Positions 52,384 to 61,943 of a DNA stretch of 64,000 nucleotides are shown here, piece by piece. Both the position numbers and the translations under genes were made by a program. A model generated the notes under the pieces. It was not told the origin of the DNA. It was given only the letters and a program-made list of their open reading frames with translations, and searched no databases. The stretch is taken from the NCBI RefSeq assembly GCF_050749805.1, contig NZ_CP192738.1:1116001-1180000 (forward strand), read 5' to 3'. How positions within the stretch are numbered: the stretch's first letter is position 1; the number at the start of each line of letters is the position of its first letter. The DNA is from Hahella sp018986435. Lineage in GTDB: Bacteria; Pseudomonadota; Gammaproteobacteria; Pseudomonadales; Oleiphilaceae.

Positions 52384-54034
52384 GCGGGAGAATGCGAAGG
52401 AGGATTCACGCTCGCCGATGGAAAAAATGCAGGCCTTGCGCACCGCGTACGCCAGCGCGTTGCCGCAAAAGCTGACCAATGTGCGCGATAGTTGGAGTTC
52501 CGTCAGAACGCTGCAAAATTTCAACCGGGAAATTCTGATGCCCTTTCGGCATCTGGTGCATCGTTTGGCTGGCTCCGGCGCCTCCTACGGGTTCGCCCGA
52601 CTCTCCGCGCTGATGCAGAAGATCGAGCAAAAAATCGATCAGCTCTCAGATTTTCCCGAGAACGCCAAGCGTTTGGTGCTGGAGATCGATAACCTGCTGA
52701 CTCAGGTTGATTCCTCCGCGCAACCAGACGAACAAAGCAACGAAGAGCTTTCTCTTATTTCCTCCCAACGCATTCAACGGCCGGCGGCGCCTAAAGCGTT
52801 ATTGGCTTTGTCGAAACAGAGCGCCTGCAATTCGCTGCCGGAACAATTGAAACATTACGGTTATGAGGTGCGCGCCTGTTCTGCGGAGGAAGTGATCGAG
52901 AGCGCGCTGCGGTTTGAGCCGGATATCGTCGTCTATGAAGAGCTGGGCGCATCCCAGCTTTGTCCGGCTCCCATTGAAATGGGTAAAACCAAAGTACCTT
53001 TTGTGTTCGTATTACATCAAACGCCAAACCTGTTTTTGCGCGTGCAGGCGTATCGGGCGGGCATACGCGAAGTGTTGCAGTCGCCGCCGGATATTTCCCA
53101 GTTACTGAGCAAATTCGATCAATGCTTCATTTCTGAGGGAGATGTGCCTTACAGAGTGCTGTTGATCGACGACGACAGTGAACTCGCCATGTATCACGCA
53201 CAGCTGCTGGAACAGGCGCAGATGAACGCGCGGGTGGTGTCCCAGCCTGAGGATATTCCCGAAGTATTGCTGGAATTTTTTCCCGATGTGATTCTGATGG
53301 ATTTGTATTTGCCTGGGTACAACGGCATCGAGCTGGCTGTGGCCATACGCCAGGACGCCACGCTCTATGGCGTGCCGATCATCTTTGTTTCGGTGGAGCA
53401 GGATATCGCCCGCCACTTGGGCGCTATTCGCGCTGGCGGCGACGATTTTCTTATCAAGCCGGTGCCGGCGCCCTTTCTGCTGGCGTCGGTGGAGAGTCGG
53501 GCGCGACGGGGCAGGGAACTGCGGGGCATGCTGAGCCGGGATGGCCTGACTGGGTTGCTCAACCACGTCAGTGCGGAAGAGTATTTATCGCAGCAATTGT
53601 CCCGGGCTCGTCGCATGGATAGCAGTCTGGCGTATGTCATGGTCGACCTGGATCACTTTAAAAAGGTCAATGATAATTACGGTCACCTGATGGGCGATCG
53701 TGTATTGGTGAATTTCGCGCGTTATCTGCAGGGGCGTTTGCGGCGTAGCGATGTGATCGGGCGTTACGGCGGCGAAGAGTTTGTCGTCATATTGCCGGAC
53801 ACCACCAAAGAGCACGCCCGTTTTGTCATCGAGTCCATGCGTATGAGCTTCGCCTCCATCAATCACAATACTGCGGAAGAACCACTTCGGGTGACCTTCA
53901 GCGCGGGCATCGCCGCCTTTCCCGATATCGACGACATGACGATGCTCACCAAGGCGGCGGACGACGCTCTATATGACGCCAAGCAGCTGGGGCGTAACAA
54001 AGTCTGCATATATAAACCTAAGACCTCGGATTGA
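52373..54034 (+). CDS. Hpt-receiver-GGDEF diguanylate cyclase
   Basis: This 553-residue protein begins with an Hpt-like helical domain (about 20-110; phospho-His in LVHRLAGSGASYGF). A degenerate receiver-like domain (about 140-250) follows, then a full receiver (about 258-375; LLIDDDSE, LMDLYLPGYNG, FVSVEQ, IKPV) and GGDEF (about 385-550). The signature is GGEEF with an RxxD inhibitory site (RRSD) five residues before, so it should make c-di-GMP and show product inhibition. ATG 52373 has GGGAGAAGG upstream. Confidence 0.9.
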   Translation: MRDERENAKEDSRSPMEKMQALRTAYASALPQKLTNVRDSWSSVRTLQNFNREILMPFRHLVHRLAGSGASYGFARLSALMQKIEQKIDQLSDFPENAKRLVLEIDNLLTQVDSSAQPDEQSNEELSLISSQRIQRPAAPKALLALSKQSACNSLPEQLKHYGYEVRACSAEEVIESALRFEPDIVVYEELGASQLCPAPIEMGKTKVPFVFVLHQTPNLFLRVQAYRAGIREVLQSPPDISQLLSKFDQCFISEGDVPYRVLLIDDDSELAMYHAQLLEQAQMNARVVSQPEDIPEVLLEFFPDVILMDLYLPGYNGIELAVAIRQDATLYGVPIIFVSVEQDIARHLGAIRAGGDDFLIKPVPAPFLLASVESRARRGRELRGMLSRDGLTGLLNHVSAEEYLSQQLSRARRMDSSLAYVMVDLDHFKKVNDNYGHLMGDRVLVNFARYLQGRLRRSDVIGRYGGEEFVVILPDTTKEHARFVIESMRMSFASINHNTAEEPLRVTFSAGIAAFPDIDDMTMLTKAADDALYDAKQLGRNKVCIYKPKTSD

Positions 54035-56532
54035 TGGACAGGAGCAGTGATAAAGGCATGGACGGTGCACTGATAAACAAGCTGGCGCAGATCCAGCGAC
54101 ATTATCGGCAGTCGTTGGGCGCCAGGGCGGATGCGCTGGAAAAATGGTGGGACGAATTGCTGAAAAAGAGCGATCGTCAACGCCTGAACGATATTTGTAT
54201 GACGCTGCACAGCCTGGCGGGATCGGGAAAAACCTTTGGACTTCCCGAACTCAGCGCGGCGGCGGCGGAGTTGAATGCTTATTTGCAGGACTTAATCAGA
54301 GAAGGCTCGACTGCGTTTGACAAGCACAATGAACGCATGGGGCTGCTTTTACAACTGATGCGCCGCCCACACACCGGGGACGCCGCGCCTGGAGCTAGCG
54401 AGATGGAGAGTAACCCTCGTCCGGGACGCTTGGTCTACATCGTCGAAGACGATCAGATGCTGGCGCAGTGGATGAAAACCCACATCGAACAGCATGGTTA
54501 CAGCGCGCGTATCTTCAACAGCCTTACGGCGCTGGGGCTGCGCCCGCAAGACGAAACGCCGCTGGCGATTCTGATGGACGTTATTCTGCCGGAAGGGGAA
54601 AACGCCGGGCTGGATTTCGCCATTAATCAGAACTCATCGGAGATGTGCGGCGTGCCTTTGGTGGTTATTTCCAAACGCACTGACTTTGATGCGCGTCTGC
54701 AGGCGGTGCGGGCCGGAGTGCGTCACTATCTCACCAAACCTCTGGATTCAGAGAGTCTGCTGGCCAGTATTGAAGACATGGTGGAAGAGACGCCGGCGGA
54801 GCCGTATCGCATTCTGCTGGTGGATGACGATGAAGACATTACCGCCTTGTATCGGGCGCATCTGGAAGCCGCTGGCGTGGAGGCCCGCACGCTGAGTGAA
54901 CCGAGAAAAGTGCTGCAGGTAATCACGGAGTTCAAACCGGAACTCATCGTTCTTGATCTGCATATGCCGGAATGCACAGGGTTAGAAGTGGGGCAGATCA
55001 TCCGCCAGCATGTGCAATTCGCCAACGTGCCGTTGGTGTTTCTCTCCGCAGAGTCCGATTCCAGCGCGCAACTGACCGCCATCGAACTGGCTGGCGATGA
55101 TTTTCTGATGAAGCCCATCGACCCTGAAGTGCTGCGTATCAATCTGATAGCGCGCGCGCGTCGGGCCCGTATGGTGAGCATGTATGTGCGCAGCCTGATC
55201 AAGGAAATGTCCTTTAAAGAGCAACACGATGCGCTCACCGGGCTGCCCAATCGATTGCATCTGGAGCGCCGCCTGGAGCTGGCGATTCGCAACGTGCGTT
55301 ATGGCGTGCGGGATCAGTTTTCACTGTTTCTGATCGACGTGGACAACTTCCAGCATATCAACGACGCCTACGGGCATGAGCTGGGCGATCAACTGATCGT
55401 CGATTTGTCCAAACGACTCGAATCCCTGATTCCTCACAGCGCGGTCTTGTGTCGCCCGGGAGGGGATGAATTCGCCATTCTGTTCAAAGGCGTGCGGGAT
55501 AAGAAACAGGTGATTCAATATGCCGAGCGGCTGCTGGAGGCCTGTGAGACGCCGTTCAATATCGGCATGGATGAAATCAGCATTGGCCTCAGTATTGGCG
55601 TCGCCACCTACAGTCGCGAACACAAATCCAACTTCGGCATTGAGCTGTACAAAGAAGCCGACATGGCGTTGTTCACCGCCAAGAAAATGGGCAAGAACGA
55701 CTTTGTGATCTTTGAAGAGCACATGGCGTCAGAGCTGAAAGCCCAGGTGAGCATGACCAGCGATCTGCGCAAGGCCCTGGTCAACCGGGAGTTTCATCTG
55801 GTGTATCAACCCCAGGTTAATTTGTACAACCATCGCATATTCGGCGCGGAGGTGCTGTTGCGCTGGAACCATCCAGTGCGCGGACCGGTGTCGCCAGCGG
55901 AGTTTATTCCTGTGGCGGAAGCCCATGGCCTGATCGATCAACTGGGCGAATATGTGCTGCGCTGCGCCATCAAACAGATTGCCGACTGGAAGCGTCAATA
56001 TGGCCGCGCGGTGCGTTTGGCGGTGAACGTGTCGCCGCGTCAGTTCGGGCGTTTTGATTTTGTATCCCAGGTTGGCTTGCTGTTGGAGGAGTTCCATGTG
56101 GACGGGCGTCTGCTGGAGCTGGAAATCACGGAAAGCGCCCTGGCCAAGGATATAGAGACTGCGGTGTCCAAACTGATGGAGCTGCGTTGTCTCGGAGTGG
56201 GCGTAGCGGTGGACGACTTTGGCACCGGCTTTTCCAATCTGGCTTCATTGAAGCGTTATCCGGTGGATTTATTGAAAATCGACCGGTCCTTTATTCGCGA
56301 TATTCCACATGATCAGGATAATCTGGCGATCGTCACTGCGATTGTGCAAATGGCGAAAACCTTGGGCTTGAAGATACTGGCGGAAGGGGTGGAGACCATC
56401 GATCAGATCCGTGTCATGCGGCAACAGGGGTGCGATCTGATCCAGGGCTTTTATGTCGCTCGTCCAATGCCGGTGGAGCAGTTTGAGGGAGACTACCTGA
56501 GCGGCGCAGGTCAAGAGAGCGGGGCCTTATAA
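54034..56532 (+). CDS. Hpt-receiver-receiver-GGDEF-EAL protein
   Basis: This 832-residue protein carries an Hpt domain (about 15-110; LHSLAGSGKTFGL), a first receiver (about 128-250; VEDDQ, LMDVILPEGEN, SKR, LTKP), a second receiver (about 255-378; VDDDED, VLDLHMPECTG, LSAES, MKPI), GGDEF (about 395-555; RPGGDEF, no RxxD site) and EAL (about 570-820; EVLLRW, EITESAL, DDFGTGFSN, KIDRSFI, AEGVET, QGFYVARPM). The EAL part looks active as phosphodiesterase. It starts on the stop of the preceding gene (TGATG), so the two are coupled. Confidence 0.92.
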   Translation: MDRSSDKGMDGALINKLAQIQRHYRQSLGARADALEKWWDELLKKSDRQRLNDICMTLHSLAGSGKTFGLPELSAAAAELNAYLQDLIREGSTAFDKHNERMGLLLQLMRRPHTGDAAPGASEMESNPRPGRLVYIVEDDQMLAQWMKTHIEQHGYSARIFNSLTALGLRPQDETPLAILMDVILPEGENAGLDFAINQNSSEMCGVPLVVISKRTDFDARLQAVRAGVRHYLTKPLDSESLLASIEDMVEETPAEPYRILLVDDDEDITALYRAHLEAAGVEARTLSEPRKVLQVITEFKPELIVLDLHMPECTGLEVGQIIRQHVQFANVPLVFLSAESDSSAQLTAIELAGDDFLMKPIDPEVLRINLIARARRARMVSMYVRSLIKEMSFKEQHDALTGLPNRLHLERRLELAIRNVRYGVRDQFSLFLIDVDNFQHINDAYGHELGDQLIVDLSKRLESLIPHSAVLCRPGGDEFAILFKGVRDKKQVIQYAERLLEACETPFNIGMDEISIGLSIGVATYSREHKSNFGIELYKEADMALFTAKKMGKNDFVIFEEHMASELKAQVSMTSDLRKALVNREFHLVYQPQVNLYNHRIFGAEVLLRWNHPVRGPVSPAEFIPVAEAHGLIDQLGEYVLRCAIKQIADWKRQYGRAVRLAVNVSPRQFGRFDFVSQVGLLLEEFHVDGRLLELEITESALAKDIETAVSKLMELRCLGVGVAVDDFGTGFSNLASLKRYPVDLLKIDRSFIRDIPHDQDNLAIVTAIVQMAKTLGLKILAEGVETIDQIRVMRQQGCDLIQGFYVARPMPVEQFEGDYLSGAGQESGAL

Positions 56533-56610
56533 ATCCAGCGGTTGCGTCGGTGTCCCGGTGTAATAGAATGGGGCTGCGCCTGTTGTAGGACTTGGATTTA
56601 GTGAGTAGTC

Positions 56611-57243
56611 ATGAAATACGAAATAGTGCCCGTTACCCCTTTTGTGCAGAACTGCACCGTACTCTGGTGCGAAAAAACGCGTCAGGCCGCCGTGGTGGAC
56701 CCAGGCGGAGACCTCGCCAAGATTTAAGCCGTGTTGACGCGTAACGGTCTGACGCTGGAAAAAGTGTTGTTGACCCATGCGCATATCGATCATGCCGGCG
56801 GCACGGCTGAGTTGGCGGATTCTCATGAAATTCCGATCGAAGGACCGGAGTATGAGGACAAGTTCTGGATCGACGCCTTGCCGCAGCAAAGCATGATGTT
56901 CGGCTTCCCCAGCGCCAAGCAGTTCACCCCGAATCGCTGGTTGAACGATGGCGATGAAGTTAGCGTCGGTGAGGAAACCCTGCAGGTGTTCCACTGCCCG
57001 GGACATACGCCCGGACATGTGATTTTCTACCATCAAGGCGCACGTTTGGCGCTAGTGGGAGACGTCCTGTTCAATGGCTCCATTGGCCGCACTGACTTTC
57101 CCAAAGGCGATCACGCCACGCTGATTCAATCCATCAAAACCAAATTATGGCCACTGGGCGATGATGTTTCTTTCATCCCTGGTCATGGCCCCATGTCCAC
57201 CTTTGGCGTGGAACGTAGAACCAATCCTTTCGTGAAAGACTAG
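56611..57243 (+). pseudogene. ycbL: YcbL-like metallo-beta-lactamase hydrolase with in-frame TAA
   Basis: The frame from ATG 56611 gives a product like YcbL, a glyoxalase II-type hydrolase of about 210 residues. After 38 codons it meets TAA at 56725-56727, then continues without further interruption to 57243. The zinc motif THAHIDHAGG, the HCPGHTPGHV loop, GDVLFNGSIGRTDFP and the final PGHGPMSTFG all lie after the stop and are intact. Most likely it is a nonsense mutation (GAA or similar to TAA) or a sequence error. Restart at GTG 56731 could make a shortened protein lacking the first strands. Confidence 0.8.
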
Positions 57244-57279
57244 TCGCGTCTTTTCTGCGCAACTTTTTTCTTGCGACGC

Positions 57280-58971
57280 TCAGGGCTTTAACAGATCGAA
57301 GTACAGCGCTGGACGTCGCAGCTCCACCTTGCTTTCCAGCGCCCGTCCTACGCGCAGCAATGTATGTTCGCGCCAGGCCCCGCCCATCAGTTGCAGTCCG
57401 ATCGGCAGGCCTTTGGCGTCGTAATCCACCGGCAAGGTCAGCGCCGGCAGGCCGGTAAGATTGGCGGAGAAGGCGAAACGCATCAGCTCCGTCAGCACCT
57501 GCAAGTTGGACTCGCCGCTGGGCTCTTTCTGCGGTCGAATGCGCGGAGCAGTCATGGCGGTGGTGGGCGTGACGATAATGTCCACTTTCTGCAGGAGGTT
57601 GTCGAAGTCGCGCATGGCCTGAGTGCGAAAGCGTTGCGCTTTGATGTAGTCCGTACTGGAAAACTGCTGCGCCACGGCCAGATTAAGGCGCGTGTCCAGG
57701 CCGAAGCTTTGCGGATTACGGCGATACTCGGCGTCCACCGCCGCCAGCATTTCCGACCCAATGGTGATGGCGTGACTGACCCGCTGCAGATCCAGACCTT
57801 CGAGAGTGATTTCCTGCACCTGAGCGCCCAGGCTTTTCAGCTTTTCTACGGCCAATTGACAGGACTGCGCCACTTCCCGGTTGGCGTGCCCGAACCAGGG
57901 AGAGTAAATGCCGATGCGGAGGTCGGACAGGTCCTGCTTCATATAGTCGGAAAGATGGGGCGGCGGTTGATCGATAGAGAAGGGGTCCATTAAATCTGCG
58001 CCGGCGATGGCGCTGTAAGCCAGGGCCACATCGTCGACGCAACGTCCCATGGGACCGACATGGGCCACGCTCCAACACAGTGGAAAAGCGCCATGCTCGC
58101 TGACCCGTCCCCAGGTCGGCTTTAGACCCACTACGCCGCATAACGCGGCGGGAATACGGACGGAGCCGCCGCCGTCGGCGCCGAGGGAGATCGGGCACAG
58201 ACCCGCCGCCACCGCAGCGGCGCTGCCGCTGGAGGAGCCACCAGCATAGTGGTCGAGATTGTAAGGATTACGGCAGTGGCCATGGTGCACGTTGGCCCCG
58301 GTGACGCCAAGGCCGATCTCATGCATGTTGGCCTTGCCGATGATGATGGCGCCGGCGGCGCGCAGCCGCGCTACGGCGGTGGCGTCCTGGTCAACGGAGC
58401 AGTCCTGTCCGTAAATCTGGGTTCCTACGGAGGTGGCGTAAGGCGCTGCGTCGAGTTCGTCTTTGATCGCCACCGGCACGCCGTCTAACAAACTCAGGGG
58501 ACGCCCTTCCTGATAACGTTGCGCGCTGGCTTTCGCCTGCATCAGGATGTCTTGTTCCGAGCTGAAAATGACGGCGCGCAGCGGCGGCTGACCAGAGTCG
58601 CTTTGCTGCAGCGCTGCGATGACCCGGCGCGCGACATCCAGCGGCGTGGTCTGGCCTTTGCGATAAGCCTGGATAAGGTCTCTGGCTGAGGTCAGCGGGA
58701 AGGCGTCCTGTACGTTTTTAATCGCTTCCTCCGCCATGGCGATGCTGGCTCGGGCGTGGGCCGCTTCCGGAGCGCGCCCGGGAGGATGTTTGGGAAATAG
58801 CGTCGGCGTGGTGTTCAGCTCCGCCTCGCGCAGCTTGTAGGCGCCGCCTTCGCGCAGCAACGCCAGTCCCAGAATACGTCGGGAATAGTTGCTTTCGAGC
58901 AGGCCCACCAGGGTTTTCAGAGGCGTACCGGCAAGGCGGGGAAACTTCAAAGACTTCAAATCGTAAGACAT
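57280..58971 (-). CDS. amidase-signature-family hydrolase
   Basis: This protein of about 563 residues belongs to the amidase signature family. The Ser-cisSer-Lys machinery is visible: the Lys in VPVAIKDELD, then GGSSSGSAAAVAAG and GADGGGSVRIPAALCGVVGLKPTWGRV. It hydrolyses an amide or urea-type bond of unknown substrate; it is not clearly GatA because gatB and gatC are absent. An N-terminal extension of about 85 residues precedes the catalytic domain. ATG 58971 is a choice among nearby ATGs (58980) and a TTG (59016). Confidence 0.87.
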   Translation of the reverse strand: MSYDLKSLKFPRLAGTPLKTLVGLLESNYSRRILGLALLREGGAYKLREAELNTTPTLFPKHPPGRAPEAAHARASIAMAEEAIKNVQDAFPLTSARDLIQAYRKGQTTPLDVARRVIAALQQSDSGQPPLRAVIFSSEQDILMQAKASAQRYQEGRPLSLLDGVPVAIKDELDAAPYATSVGTQIYGQDCSVDQDATAVARLRAAGAIIIGKANMHEIGLGVTGANVHHGHCRNPYNLDHYAGGSSSGSAAAVAAGLCPISLGADGGGSVRIPAALCGVVGLKPTWGRVSEHGAFPLCWSVAHVGPMGRCVDDVALAYSAIAGADLMDPFSIDQPPPHLSDYMKQDLSDLRIGIYSPWFGHANREVAQSCQLAVEKLKSLGAQVQEITLEGLDLQRVSHAITIGSEMLAAVDAEYRRNPQSFGLDTRLNLAVAQQFSSTDYIKAQRFRTQAMRDFDNLLQKVDIIVTPTTAMTAPRIRPQKEPSGESNLQVLTELMRFAFSANLTGLPALTLPVDYDAKGLPIGLQLMGGAWREHTLLRVGRALESKVELRRPALYFDLLKP

Positions 58972-59147
58972 AAAACTCATTCCGGGGTGAAGCTGCGTTT
59001 TTATGCTCTGACGCAATTGGTTATATTTTATATAGAACGCTTTAGTATAAACGCCAAATGATGACGAAGGCGCTGCAATTGGCGCTCACGTCCTCCTGTC
59101 TCCTGCTAGGATATACATATATGACCCATTTGCGTTGTGGAATTTAT

Positions 59148-61706
59148 ATGCGAAGCCTCTCATTTACCGGCAAAGCTTTCATACTCACTCTGGCGACGAC
59201 GTTAACCGCCTGCGGAGGCGGTGGAGGAGGGGGCGGCGATAGCGGTGATACGCCCGCCGCTGTGACCTATACGTTGTCTGGCTCTATCAGTATTCCGTCG
59301 TTTACGCAGGTGGATTCGGATTCTTCTGACGTTTCAGCGGGCACTACTTCTAACAACAGTGAGAGTGAAGCGCAGATCATTTCGAATCCGGCAATCGTCG
59401 GAGGCTACGTCAGCGATTCATCTGGCGCTTACGACGGTGAGCATTCATATCGCCGAGACTTGGTTGATTACTACCGAGTCAAGTTGTTGGCTAGTCAGAC
59501 GGTTAAATTAAACGCGGAAGCGTCTGCAAAAGGGATTGCATCCACTCAGCGCTTAACCCTGTCTCGGGTCGACGGCGCTACAGACCCTTTAGTTGCAACG
59601 AATATTGGCGTTAAAACGCTTACCGTACCCGCTGACGGTGATTTTTATATCAAAGTTGAAGGTTTCTCAGGCCCTTCCAGCTACATCCTGGTAGTTGGCG
59701 AGGCAGCTTCAAGCAGTGCGCTCAATAATTATTCTGCGCTATCGATACCGACCCAGGCGGAGTTTGCGCCGGGTGAGGCGATTATCCGCTACAAGGCTGC
59801 GAAAGGATATTCCGCGCAGGCGCTGCCGGGATATTTTCTGGAAAGATTCGGCGACGCTAATATAGGCTTGTTCCGCTTCGATGATGCCCAGATAGTGCAG
59901 GGACCGGCGCTAAAGTCCTTGGCGCAGAAAGTGGATGAAAGACAGCGCACTATTGAACTGATAGAAGCTTTACGTCAGCGGCCGGATATCGAGTTCGCCG
60001 AGCCCAATTACATTCGTAAAGCGCTGGAAACGCCATCAGACCCACTTTATGGACTGCAATGGCATTATCCTTTGATCAGTTTGCCCAGTGCGTGGGATGT
60101 CACTCATGGTTCTGGAGTTGTTGTGGCGGTTTTAGATACTGGCGTATTACTAACCCATCCTGATTTGTCTGGGCGTTTAGTGAGCGCCAACGATGATTTC
60201 GACTTTGTCAGTTCCCTTTCCTCGTCTCTAGATGGCGATGGTATTGATAGCGACCCCACAGATCCTGGCGATAGTGTGTTTGGAAGCAGCAGTTTTCATG
60301 GCACGCATGTCGCCGGAACCGTCGCAGCCGCCTCGAATTCCATCGGAGGGGTAGGCGTCGCCTTTGAGGCTAAAGTAATGCCGATACGAGTGCTCGGGCA
60401 GGGTGGGAGTGGTTCTGATGCGGATCTGGTGCAGGCGATTCGTTTTGCTGCGGGACTTTCCAATTCTTCGGGGACTATCCCCAGCCGACGTGCTGACATC
60501 ATCAATATGAGCCTTGGCGGCGCTGGGTTTTCTACAGCGTTGGGCGTCGCTGTTCAGGATGCATTAAATGCCGGTGTGATCGTGGTGGCGGCCGCAGGTA
60601 ATGAAAACACCTCGTCTCCGTTTTATCCTGCGGCCTACCCTGGCGTGATTTCGGTCAGTGCGGTGGGGTCCGATGGACTGAAAGCGCCTTATTCAAATTA
60701 TGGCTCCACGGTTGATGTCGCGGCCCCTGGCGGAAACTTCTTCCTTGATCTGGATGGAGACGGCCAACAAGACGGCGTGCTAAGCACATGGGGGAATGAC
60801 AGCTCGGGCTCTGTCCAGTTCGCTTATTCGCAGATGCAGGGCACGTCCATGGCGTCGCCTCATGTGGCGGGAGTTTTCGCATTAATGGAGTCCCTCCGTG
60901 ATGTGACGCCATCGGATATCGACAGTTATCTGACAAATGGCGAGCTGTCGGTTGATATCGGCGCCACAGGGAGAGATGACATCTATGGTTACGGTTTAAT
61001 AGATGCAGCCAAAGCCGTGACGGCGGCAGGAGGCTCGCCGCCGCCAGTTGTGAAAGCATCCGCCAACAATTTGAAATTCACCAACACCAGTTCGACGGTC
61101 ATCACCCTGAGCATTCCGTCTGGCGTTAGTGGCGTGACCGTATCCACGTCTGCGTCTGGTGACGTCGTATGGCTGAGCGTGGATGACAATGGCGACCTTG
61201 ATGACTCGACTTATCGCATCAGTGCGGACGCCACCGGTTTGGACGTGGGAGTCAGCTATCCAGGCGAAATTACAGTGGATTATGTGATTGATGAATCGTC
61301 TAAGGCGGTCAAACTGTCGATCCCCGCCACGCTGACCCTGGCTGATCCAAATGCTAAGCCGGATGCCGGCAAGCATTATATTTTGTTGGTTAACCCAGAA
61401 GACATATCAGATGTTCCATATCAGATCAGCGCCACTGCTTCGGGCGGCGTTTACAACTTCGCCTTCAGCGGTGTGGAAGCAGGAACCTACCTCTTGGTGG
61501 CCGGCACAGATTTGGATAATGACGGTAAAATCTGCGATTCGGGCGAAGCCTGCGCCGAGTATCCCGTGCGCAATGCCCTGGAAACGATAGAGATGAATGA
61601 GTCCAAGTCAGGATTTTCATTCGCCACCGGCTTTCAAGGCGACATTGGTAGCGCCGGAGCGGGCGGCTCGCAGGCGCACAAGGAATATCGGCTAATTAGC
61701 AAGTGA
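59148..61706 (+). CDS. secreted S8 (subtilisin-type) serine protease, lipoprotein
   Basis: This 852-residue protein has a lipoprotein signal (lipobox LTAC) followed by a poly-Gly stretch. A pre-peptidase beta domain (about 80-200) and a propeptide-like region (EFAPGEAIIRYK to EFAEPNY, about 205-290) precede the catalytic domain. The triad is Asp330 (VLDTGV), His387 (HGTHVAG) and Ser567 (GTSMASPHVAG). A C-terminal part of about 230 residues has beta-sandwich character. ATG 59148 was chosen because it places the lipobox correctly, with GGA upstream. It probably sits on the outer membrane or cell surface. Confidence 0.9.
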   Translation: MRSLSFTGKAFILTLATTLTACGGGGGGGGDSGDTPAAVTYTLSGSISIPSFTQVDSDSSDVSAGTTSNNSESEAQIISNPAIVGGYVSDSSGAYDGEHSYRRDLVDYYRVKLLASQTVKLNAEASAKGIASTQRLTLSRVDGATDPLVATNIGVKTLTVPADGDFYIKVEGFSGPSSYILVVGEAASSSALNNYSALSIPTQAEFAPGEAIIRYKAAKGYSAQALPGYFLERFGDANIGLFRFDDAQIVQGPALKSLAQKVDERQRTIELIEALRQRPDIEFAEPNYIRKALETPSDPLYGLQWHYPLISLPSAWDVTHGSGVVVAVLDTGVLLTHPDLSGRLVSANDDFDFVSSLSSSLDGDGIDSDPTDPGDSVFGSSSFHGTHVAGTVAAASNSIGGVGVAFEAKVMPIRVLGQGGSGSDADLVQAIRFAAGLSNSSGTIPSRRADIINMSLGGAGFSTALGVAVQDALNAGVIVVAAAGNENTSSPFYPAAYPGVISVSAVGSDGLKAPYSNYGSTVDVAAPGGNFFLDLDGDGQQDGVLSTWGNDSSGSVQFAYSQMQGTSMASPHVAGVFALMESLRDVTPSDIDSYLTNGELSVDIGATGRDDIYGYGLIDAAKAVTAAGGSPPPVVKASANNLKFTNTSSTVITLSIPSGVSGVTVSTSASGDVVWLSVDDNGDLDDSTYRISADATGLDVGVSYPGEITVDYVIDESSKAVKLSIPATLTLADPNAKPDAGKHYILLVNPEDISDVPYQISATASGGVYNFAFSGVEAGTYLLVAGTDLDNDGKICDSGEACAEYPVRNALETIEMNESKSGFSFATGFQGDIGSAGAGGSQAHKEYRLISK

Positions 61707-61714
61707 GGCCGGGC

Positions 61715-61734
61715 GGGTGAAAGGAATTTCACCC
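61715..61734 (+). terminator. Hairpin after the S8 protease gene
   Basis: GGGTGAAA-GGAA-TTTCACCC forms a perfect 8-bp stem 9 bases after the stop. The following DNA is only weakly T-rich. Confidence 0.5.
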
Positions 61735-61943
61735 CTTCCCAGTTGATCTTTGGCGGCATTCCTATAAATTAATGCCCAATTCCAATCTCCGGCGATTGGC
61801 CCCTGCGCCCCCGGAGAAAGTCACAAGCGCATGCAGGCGCGTTTCCGGGAAAGGCCGTTGTCCGGCCCAATCAGTCAATAGCGGGCAGGGAGCGCCGCCC
61901 GAAAGCGCGTCGGCAAGTAACGAGTTGTATTCAGGAGAAGCTT

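Noticed and set aside
56527..57036. 169-residue minus-strand frame across the ycbL-like gene
   Set aside because: The opposite strand carries all metallo-beta-lactamase motifs; this is its shadow.
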